A stretch of DNA of 64,000 nucleotides from NCBI RefSeq assembly GCF_003473545.1, contig NZ_QUCM01000018.1, positions 1 through 64,000 of the forward strand, given 5' to 3'. The notes under the pieces are model-generated. The model saw nothing but the letters and a program-made list of their open reading frames with translations. It had not been told where the DNA came from and did no database searches. Positions 57,712-64,000 of the stretch are shown in pieces (position 1 is the first letter of the stretch; each line of letters opens with the position of its first letter). The stretch comes from Clostridium sp. AM22-11AC. Lineage in GTDB: Bacteria > Bacillota > Clostridia > Lachnospirales > Lachnospiraceae. A program made the position numbers and the translations under genes.

Positions 57712-59364
57712 CTACACATCCAGACAGCTTCCGCCAATAAATTCCCTTAAAATAGAGTTTTTCGGTATATCCTCGCTGCTGACCCCGATAAAATAATCCA
57801 GGAATTTAAGAAGTCGCTTTGCTTCTGTATATTCCGGACAATCCTTTGGAATTCCAAAAAGCAGCGGCTCCACATACTGTTTTAGCACTGCCAGCTCATA
57901 GATGAGAGCAGAGTTAAACATAGCATCTGCCTCTTCCTGATAGGGGAAAATATTTTCCTCTTCTCCCTTTCGCACAGATGGCCACATACGGATAGTATCC
58001 TGGGCTGACGCCCCTCTTGTCCTTGCATCACGGATCATACGGCGCAGCAGACGGCCATCTGTCGTAGGGATACGGTTGTGCTCGTCAATATTTAACTGGG
58101 TCAGAGCACTAATATAGATCTTAAACTTGCTCTCTCTTGGAAGAGAATAGGATAAACGGTCATTTAAGCAATGGATCCCCTCGATCACCAGGATATCATC
58201 TTTTCCCAGTTTCAGAAAATCTCCCTTGTATTCCCGTTCTCCTTTTTTGAAGTTATAATAAGGCAGTTCCACACGCTCTCCTCTTAAAAGAGCCTGCATA
58301 TCCTGATTAAACTGTTCTACATCCAGACATTCCAGGATCTCATAATTATAATTACCATTTTCATCCCTTGGACTGTCCACACGGTTGACAAAATAGTTAT
58401 CTACCGCGATTGGATGCGGCTTTAAGCCAATAGCCTCCAACTGTACGGACAACCGATGGGAAAATGTTGTCTTTCCAGAGGAAGAAGGACCTGCGATCAT
58501 AACGATCTTGGCAGTTTTGCGCTCTGCGATCTGGGCCGCGATCTCTGCGATCCGTTTCTCCTGAAGCGCCTCCTGGATCAGGATCAAATGGGACATATCT
58601 CCAGCTGCGATCTTGTCATTTAATGCGCCTACTGTCTCCAGATCCAGACGTTTCCCCCACTCTGAAGAGTCCGCAAGTGTATGGAACAGCTTTGGCAGCG
58701 GCGCAAACTCCGGCAGCACTGTTGGTGCCAACATAGACGGCAGCATGAGCACAAAGCCATATTCATACAACTTCAGATTGAAATAACGGATATATTTTGT
58801 ATTGGGAACCATATATCCGTAGAAATAATCCTCAAATCCGTCAATACTGTAAACATTGACTCTGGATACACGGCGGTAGAGGAACAGACGCTCCTTATCG
58901 TACATCCGGTGTTTGTGAAAACGCTCTATGGCATCATCCGTAGAAATACTGCGCTTTAAAATCGGGATCTCCTGATCTACGTATTCCTGCATTTTGGCTT
59001 TCACCTGGTCAAGAAGCTCCTGGTTCAATGTGAAACTTCCTCTTGCTTCTACAAAAAAACCTTTTCCAATAGAAAAATCCACAATGACCTTTTCCACATT
59101 TTCAGGACCTGCCACTGCGTAAAATGCCTTCAGCATCAGAAGGGTGGCACTTCGCTGATATGCGGAAATTCCCGGCTTTTGTCTTGCAGTAATGAACTGC
59201 ACTTCGCCTTCCCTTATCTTTTCCTGCAGTTCCTGGAGTTTTCCATTTACCTGGACTAATAATATTTCATCGGAATACCCGCTTTGATACTCATCTGCTA
59301 TCACCTGCCAGGTAATATCATCCAGATATTCCTTTATCTGGGTATTTATTTTCAGTTGGACCAT
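57712..59364 (-). CDS. nucleoside (uridine-type) kinase with ThrRS-like N-terminal domain
   Basis: 550 aa from ATG 59364, with AAAAGGAGG upstream. The first 200 residues resemble the second-additional (editing-site) domain of threonyl-tRNA synthetase, with FHKHRMYDKERLF. The rest is a uridine kinase-like P-loop domain with MIAGPSSSGKTTFSHRL, VDNYFVNR and VIEGIHCLN. This fused family is widespread in Clostridia and annotated as nucleoside kinase; its physiological substrate is uncertain. It is downstream of the nif3-type gene by 45 bp and may be the last gene of the dnaG operon. Confidence 0.88.
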   Translation of the reverse strand: MVQLKINTQIKEYLDDITWQVIADEYQSGYSDEILLVQVNGKLQELQEKIREGEVQFITARQKPGISAYQRSATLLMLKAFYAVAGPENVEKVIVDFSIGKGFFVEARGSFTLNQELLDQVKAKMQEYVDQEIPILKRSISTDDAIERFHKHRMYDKERLFLYRRVSRVNVYSIDGFEDYFYGYMVPNTKYIRYFNLKLYEYGFVLMLPSMLAPTVLPEFAPLPKLFHTLADSSEWGKRLDLETVGALNDKIAAGDMSHLILIQEALQEKRIAEIAAQIAERKTAKIVMIAGPSSSGKTTFSHRLSVQLEAIGLKPHPIAVDNYFVNRVDSPRDENGNYNYEILECLDVEQFNQDMQALLRGERVELPYYNFKKGEREYKGDFLKLGKDDILVIEGIHCLNDRLSYSLPRESKFKIYISALTQLNIDEHNRIPTTDGRLLRRMIRDARTRGASAQDTIRMWPSVRKGEEENIFPYQEEADAMFNSALIYELAVLKQYVEPLLFGIPKDCPEYTEAKRLLKFLDYFIGVSSEDIPKNSILREFIGGSCLDV

Positions 59365-59409
59365 AGGCATCCTCCTTTTCAAAAATGTATTGCTGTACAT
59401 AGAAAACAA

Positions 59410-60219
59410 TTATAAAAGAACTGTAGGCCATGCAGATGGCGCTGTAACGATCTCCATCTCTACCGGCAGATTTTCCTTCAGATATCCAGCCATATACTGG
59501 ATAAAAATATGCTCCATTCCGTAATGACCTGCATCGATCACTGCCATATTCCTGGCTGCTGCATCAATTCCCTGGTGATGGCTGATATCACCTGTTACCA
59601 GCGCCTTTGCGCCTGCATGGATGGCTTCTTCGATCACACTTCCGCCAGCTCCAGGACAAAGTGCCACTTTTTCTACTTCCATATCCATCAGTTCTTCCCC
59701 ATACACCAGAACAAAAGGAAGATCAAAAGCCTGCTTTACTTTTTCTGCCAGTGCTTTTACAGTCAGCTTTTCCGCCAGGTTTCCTGTTTTTCCAATACCA
59801 TATGCCACAGAATTTCCATTTATTTCCATATCCCCCATAGCTTCCAACGGCTCCGTATCCTTTAAAGAAAGACGTTCTGCTGCCAGATCTGCCATACAGC
59901 CGGGTGCTGCATCAAAATTGGTGTGCATGGCATAGTAGGAAATATCTGCCTGGATCAGCTTTACCAGACGTCTGGTAATAAAATTCTGGTCATTCACTTT
60001 TTTAATAGCCTTAAAAATAAGGGGATGATGGGTCAAAAGCATATCTGCTCCTGCCTTAATGGCTGCATCCACCACCTGGTCCGTTGCATCTAAAGCAATA
60101 TAGATTTTTTTTACCTCTTTATCACTGCGTCCTGCTAACAGCCCCGGATTATCCCAATCACAGGCACAGCTTTCAGGAGCCAGTTTTCCCAATATTTCGA
60201 TCACTTCACTGCATTTCAT
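59410..60219 (-). CDS. Nif3-like dinuclear metal-centre protein
   Basis: 269 aa. Typical opening MKCSEVIEILGKLAPESCACDWDNPGL. Metal ligands lie in MLLTHHPLIFKAI, the Asp of MHTNFDAAPG and the late VIDAGHYGMEHIF. The fold is NIF3/YqfO, formerly called GTP cyclohydrolase I type 2; the real function is unclear. It overlaps trmK by 14 bp, a pairing (trmK-yqfO) found across Firmicutes. Part of the dnaG-rpoD-trmK operon. Confidence 0.93.
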   Translation of the reverse strand: MKCSEVIEILGKLAPESCACDWDNPGLLAGRSDKEVKKIYIALDATDQVVDAAIKAGADMLLTHHPLIFKAIKKVNDQNFITRRLVKLIQADISYYAMHTNFDAAPGCMADLAAERLSLKDTEPLEAMGDMEINGNSVAYGIGKTGNLAEKLTVKALAEKVKQAFDLPFVLVYGEELMDMEVEKVALCPGAGGSVIEEAIHAGAKALVTGDISHHQGIDAAARNMAVIDAGHYGMEHIFIQYMAGYLKENLPVEMEIVTAPSAWPTVLL

Positions 60220-60982
60220 CTTGTGCCTCCCTGATACATGAAAGTTCTTCTTTTAAAGCCTTGCAGGCAGCTGCCTGTCCTGCCGTCAGCTCTTCCTCGC
60301 TCTTTCCTGCAAATCCCTTCAAGATCCCTTCCACTCTTTTTTCTTCTTTTAAAAGATACTGCTTTAAAACGGCATCCCTGCGTTTGATCAAAAGCGCCCC
60401 GAAGCGATACTCAGGGACCGTTTCACAGACACAAGCGTCTTTTTCATTTGTTCCAAAACCAGCTTTTATCACTGTATAAAACTTTCCCTCATCCAGTATC
60501 ATTGCCTCGTTTTCAATAAAGAAGCCATTTTCCTTCAGATAACGACGGAATTTTTCCAGATCCGACTGCGGTGAAAAGATCCAGTGGCGGATACTGCTCC
60601 AAAGCTGCTTTCCAGCCTCTAAAATGCTGATCTCCAGCTCACCGCCCATTCCCGCAATGATGACTGTATCGGCTTCTTTGGCCTGTAATTTTTCCAGTCC
60701 GTTGCTTAAACGGGTCTCTATGGAAATAGCTGCATCCCCCACGTCATGTCTGTATTCTTCTATGTGTTCATCTGCCCTTGCCAAAGGACCTTTTCGCACA
60801 TCCATAGCCAGAGCACTTTTAATTTTTCCAATTTCTGCCAGATAAATAGGCACATATCCATGATCTGTACCGATATCTGCGATCCGGCTGCCTTCCGGCA
60901 CAAAAGAAGCAACCAGCTTTAAACGTTCTGAAAGGCGAAGCCTTGTCTTCTTTATCTCTGTTTCCTGTATCTTTTCTGTCAT
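60206..60982 (-). CDS. trmK: tRNA (adenine22-N1)-methyltransferase
   Basis: 258 aa. The SAM-binding Rossmann motif is RIADIGTDHGYVPIYLAE. DTVIIAGMGGELEISIL holds the catalytic-side motif, and SPQSDLEKFRRYLKENGFFI the family pattern. A long helical C-terminal tail follows. It methylates A22 in tRNA D-loops. It lies 9 bp after rpoD and overlaps the nif3-like gene, as expected. Confidence 0.94.
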   Translation of the reverse strand: MTEKIQETEIKKTRLRLSERLKLVASFVPEGSRIADIGTDHGYVPIYLAEIGKIKSALAMDVRKGPLARADEHIEEYRHDVGDAAISIETRLSNGLEKLQAKEADTVIIAGMGGELEISILEAGKQLWSSIRHWIFSPQSDLEKFRRYLKENGFFIENEAMILDEGKFYTVIKAGFGTNEKDACVCETVPEYRFGALLIKRRDAVLKQYLLKEEKRVEGILKGFAGKSEEELTAGQAAACKALKEELSCIREAQDEMQ

Positions 60983-60991
60983 ATCTATCCT

Positions 60992-62071
60992 TCAACTTTC
61001 TAAATAGTCCTTTAATTTCCGGCTTCTGCTGGGGTGGCGCAGTTTGCGCAGGGCTTTATCCTCGATCTGGCGGATCCGTTCCCTGGTCACATGAAACTGC
61101 TTTCCCACTTCTTCCAATGTTCTTGGCTGCCCGTCATAAAGCCCAAACCGCAATGACAATACCTGCTGTTCTCTCGGAGTCAACGTTTTTAATACTTCCA
61201 TCAGCTGCTCATGTAAAAACACAAAAGAAGCCTCATCCTGCAAAAAAGACATTTTTTCATCCTGGATAAAATCCACCAGATGACTGTCCTCTTCCTCTCC
61301 CACCGGTGTTTCCAAAGAAACCGGCTCCTGGGCCATATTCAGCACTTCTTCTACTTTTTTGCTGGTCATATGTAAGCGTTCTGCAATTTCCTGAGTAGTA
61401 GGTTCCCGTCCCAGTTCCTGAAGCATCCTTCTGGAACTTCGCATCACCCGGTTGATGACTTCTACCATATGCACCGGGATGCGGATAGTCCTTGCCTGAT
61501 CTGCTATCGCCCTTGTAATGGACTGGCGGATCCACCAGGTAGCATAGGTGCTGAAACGGTAGCCTTTTTCGTAATTAAACTTCTCTACCGCCCGCATAAG
61601 CCCCAGGTTTCCTTCCTGGACCAGATCTAAAAATGCCATTCCCCTGCCTGCGTAATGCTTGGCAATACTGACTACCAGCCGCAGATTTGCCCTTGCCAGT
61701 TTCTCTTTTGCTTCTCTGCTTCCGGCCCTTACTTCCTTTGCCAGCATTAATTCTTCTTCCGGGGTTAAAAGGGAAATTTTTCCAATTTCTTTTAAATACA
61801 GGCAGACCGGATCCGCCTGCCCCGTTTTTTCCTCTGATACAGGTTCACTTTCCCCTGCATCCTGCTCTTCCCCTTCATCCAGGATCTGAACCTGGTTTTC
61901 CGCTAATATGTCAAGAACGCGGTCCAGTTCTTCCTCTTTCAGCTCTTTTGGTCTGAAATACCGGAAAATATCACGATATTCCAACTGCCGTTTCCCGGCA
62001 CGGGCATCTGCTAAAAGCCGTCCCATTTTTTCCTTAAAGCTTAAAGATTCCTCTCTGCGCGTTCTTTCCAT
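60992..62071 (-). CDS. rpoD: primary RNA polymerase sigma factor
   Basis: 359 aa. A short region 1 includes an acidic stretch ([19 protein letters not shown]). Region 1.2 has [21 protein letters not shown]. Region 2 has [29 protein letters not shown] and [19 protein letters not shown]. Region 3 begins [14 protein letters not shown], and region 4.2 has [20 protein letters not shown]. This is the housekeeping sigma that reads the TTGACA/TATAAT promoters seen throughout the window. It starts 16 bp after dnaG, with AAGGAGG. Confidence 0.97.
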   Translation of the reverse strand: MERTRREESLSFKEKMGRLLADARAGKRQLEYRDIFRYFRPKELKEEELDRVLDILAENQVQILDEGEEQDAGESEPVSEEKTGQADPVCLYLKEIGKISLLTPEEELMLAKEVRAGSREAKEKLARANLRLVVSIAKHYAGRGMAFLDLVQEGNLGLMRAVEKFNYEKGYRFSTYATWWIRQSITRAIADQARTIRIPVHMVEVINRVMRSSRRMLQELGREPTTQEIAERLHMTSKKVEEVLNMAQEPVSLETPVGEEEDSHLVDFIQDEKMSFLQDEASFVFLHEQLMEVLKTLTPREQQVLSLRFGLYDGQPRTLEEVGKQFHVTRERIRQIEDKALRKLRHPSRSRKLKDYLES

Positions 62072-62087
62072 AGTGTTCCTCCTTAAA

Positions 62088-63974
62088 TCAATCCAAAGAT
62101 ATATGCAGCTGTTTTAACGCTGCCTGCTGCTTTATGATCTCCTGCAGCTGGGCTATATCTTTCGCATTCCGGCTTGCGGTATCCAAACTGTTCTTTCTCA
62201 CTTTCATCACAGTTTCCGCAAATGCCTTTTTCTGCTCCTCATTGTTTAAGGATTCTTTTAAGCTGGCATTAAATAATGCCGCTACTTCTTTGTACTGGTC
62301 TTCATCATTGATGAACCGGCTTAAAATACCTGCCGGATTTACATTTCCTGCTTCATGGCCTTCAAATACCATGACTGCCACCTGATGGTACAGGTCTTCC
62401 ACAAAATCATCGGCTGTTATAATGCCTTTTATCTTGTCAAATAACGCCGGATTTTCGATCAGCCAGGTAAGCAGCAGTCTCTGGGATCTTCGTATGCCGT
62501 CTTCCCGCTCCTGCTTTCTTCCTGTTTTCTTTATGGCCGCCTGGTTCTGCGCTGCCTGTCCCTCATAAGGATTGCCGCCATATTCCGGCCGGCCCATATC
62601 ATTACCTGGACCGCTTCCATTTTCCCTGGAAATAACATTTCTTCCGGAAGCATCTTCCCTGTAGCTGTCACCGGCTTTTAAGCCCATCTGCATTCCCAGA
62701 CGGTTTACCAGCTGGCGAAGCTCCTCTTCTTTGATCATCTGCTCCCTGGATACTGCCTGGATGTAATTATCCCGCTCCAGCGGTTCTCCAAACTGTAAAA
62801 GCTTCTTTGCTGTTTCCTGATAAAATTTCGTCTTCTGCTCCGGATCTTCTAATTGATAGTTCCGTTTTAATACATCTATTTCAAATAGGAAGCTGTTCTT
62901 TGCCTGGGCGATCCGCTCCTTAAAGGCATCAGCCCCCATATTTTTAATAAATTCATCCGGGTCCTTGTATGGCTTCATATTTAAAACTCTGGCAGAAATA
63001 CCTGCATCCCTTAATATAGGAATGGCACGCAGCGCAGCCTTGATACCGGCACCGTCACTGTCGTAGGTTAAGATCACCTGGTCCGTATACCGCTTTAAAA
63101 CACCTGCATGCTGGCTGGTAAAGGCTGTTCCCAAAGATGCCACTGCGTTGGTAAAGCCCGCCTGATGCATGGAGATCACATCCAGGTAGCCTTCACATAC
63201 CAGCATGTATTTTTCCCTGGTGGTCCTTGCATAGTTTAAACCATACAGATTCCGGCTTTTATCAAATAATTTTGTCTCCGGTGAGTTTAAATATTTCGGC
63301 TCCCCATCTCCCATGACACGGCCGCCAAAACCGATGACACGGTTGTTCACATCCATGATTGGGAACATAACACGGTTCCAGAATTTATCTCTTCCGCCTC
63401 TCTCTTCAATGGTCACAAGGCCTGTCTGGCTTAAAAATGCATCATCATAGCCTTTTTCTTTCAGGAAACGGTACAGATCATCACTGGTCTTATTAGAATA
63501 GCCAAGGCCAAACCGGAGCATGGTCTCATCTGTAAGCTTTCGCTTGTCATGGAAATATTCATATGCGATTTTTCCCTGTGGCTGCTTCATCTGGTAGTAG
63601 AAATAATTGGCTGCCAGCTTATTTACCTCCAGCAGTCTGGCACGAAATTCCGCCTGCTCCCTGGCTTCTTTGCTGTATTCCATCTTTGGAAGAGTAACTC
63701 CCGCCCGGTCTGCTAGGGACTGAAGGGCTTCCTGAAAGGTATAGTTTTCATATTCCATTACAAAGGTAAGAACATTTCCTCCAGCTCCGCAGCCAAAGCA
63801 GTAATACATCTGTTTTCCCGGAGAAACGGAAAAAGAAGGTGATTTTTCATTATGGAAAGGACAAAGGCCAAAATAATTGGCTCCTTTTTTCTGCAGCTTT
63901 ACATATCCTGAAATCACATCTACGATGTCATTCTTCATTCTTACTTCCTCTATGACTTCATCCGGATAGTACAT
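62088..63974 (-). CDS. dnaG: DNA primase
   Basis: 628 aa, complete with its start. AGGGAG lies 7-8 bp upstream of ATG 63974. The zinc finger is [24 protein letters not shown] (CHC2 type, about 39-65). The TOPRIM catalytic core follows with [16 protein letters not shown] and [16 protein letters not shown], and the C-terminal helicase-binding domain runs from about 450. It makes RNA primers for replication. First visible gene of the dnaG-rpoD-trmK-nif3 operon; its promoter is at or beyond the right edge. Confidence 0.97.
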   Translation of the reverse strand: MYYPDEVIEEVRMKNDIVDVISGYVKLQKKGANYFGLCPFHNEKSPSFSVSPGKQMYYCFGCGAGGNVLTFVMEYENYTFQEALQSLADRAGVTLPKMEYSKEAREQAEFRARLLEVNKLAANYFYYQMKQPQGKIAYEYFHDKRKLTDETMLRFGLGYSNKTSDDLYRFLKEKGYDDAFLSQTGLVTIEERGGRDKFWNRVMFPIMDVNNRVIGFGGRVMGDGEPKYLNSPETKLFDKSRNLYGLNYARTTREKYMLVCEGYLDVISMHQAGFTNAVASLGTAFTSQHAGVLKRYTDQVILTYDSDGAGIKAALRAIPILRDAGISARVLNMKPYKDPDEFIKNMGADAFKERIAQAKNSFLFEIDVLKRNYQLEDPEQKTKFYQETAKKLLQFGEPLERDNYIQAVSREQMIKEEELRQLVNRLGMQMGLKAGDSYREDASGRNVISRENGSGPGNDMGRPEYGGNPYEGQAAQNQAAIKKTGRKQEREDGIRRSQRLLLTWLIENPALFDKIKGIITADDFVEDLYHQVAVMVFEGHEAGNVNPAGILSRFINDEDQYKEVAALFNASLKESLNNEEQKKAFAETVMKVRKNSLDTASRNAKDIAQLQEIIKQQAALKQLHISLD

Positions 63975-64000
63975 GCTTTTTCTCCCTTCTGTTAAAGTAA

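Noticed and set aside
1..64000. CRISPR arrays, tRNA genes, prophage, transposases
   Set aside because: No regularly spaced repeats, cloverleaf tRNA genes, integrase or transposase motifs were seen on either strand.

Overview
The window looks like chromosome of a Gram-positive anaerobe of the Clostridia, most likely a gut Lachnospiraceae (Clostridium cluster XIVa). The clues are moderate GC, strong AGGAGG ribosome sites, two T-box leaders, a glycine riboswitch, the dnaG-rpoD-trmK-nif3 order, a clostridial aconitase/citrate synthase/isocitrate dehydrogenase operon, and a VanW protein next to an rRNA-type promoter pair. This is inferred from gene content; no database search was possible. I see no phage, plasmid, CRISPR, transposase or tRNA gene.

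Layout. 1-0.4 kb: tandem rRNA-type promoters pointing off the left edge. 0.4-9 kb: housekeeping and surface genes (VanW protein, PHP phosphoesterase, AlaX editing protein, Cys/Gly-rich small protein, three more small genes, glycine-riboswitch-controlled AGCS symporter, L,D-transpeptidase). 9-14 kb: leuS with a T-box, a 4-fold beta flower protein and an endonuclease Q-like protein. 13.9-28 kb: a tricarboxylate region with a PrpF-family isomerase and divergent LysR regulator, the acn-cit-icd operon, an EF-G-like GTPase, a two-component system and a CitMHS transporter. 28-34.6 kb: a class II UvrA, then aroF-tyrA-aroA. 34.7-43.8 kb: ATC hydrolase, Ogt, a MocR/GabR-type regulator with Fe-alcohol and aldehyde dehydrogenases, a divergent SDR/NTF2-like/nitroreductase set, a ZIP transporter and a cytidylate kinase-like protein. 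43.9-47.1 kb: T-box(Trp)-controlled ABC transporter trpXYZ. 48.2-56.4 kb: hexuronate catabolism (uxaA, IclR regulator, eda, kdgK, a second PfkB kinase, divergent LacI regulator and uxaC). 56.6-64 kb: niaR, RNase P RNA, nucleoside kinase and the nif3-trmK-rpoD-dnaG operon.

How the genes work together. Citrate synthase, aconitase and isocitrate dehydrogenase form the oxidative branch from oxaloacetate to 2-oxoglutarate. CitMHS, the sensor kinase pair and the PrpF isomerase nearby suggest uptake and interconversion of external tricarboxylates. UxaC, UxaA, KdgK and Eda cover isomerisation, altronate dehydration, KDG phosphorylation and aldol cleavage of hexuronates. The tagaturonate/fructuronate reductases, mannonate dehydratase and uptake system are not in the window.

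Most unusual: a 163-bp element present twice (12.3 and 31.9 kb) that folds end to end into one long hairpin rich in G.U pairs; a three-way-junction repeat present twice (47.96 and 56.46 kb) whose outer stem differs in sequence but keeps pairing; symmetric divergent LacI-type operators in the hexuronate locus; and GabR-like ATACCA direct repeats in front of the MocR gene.
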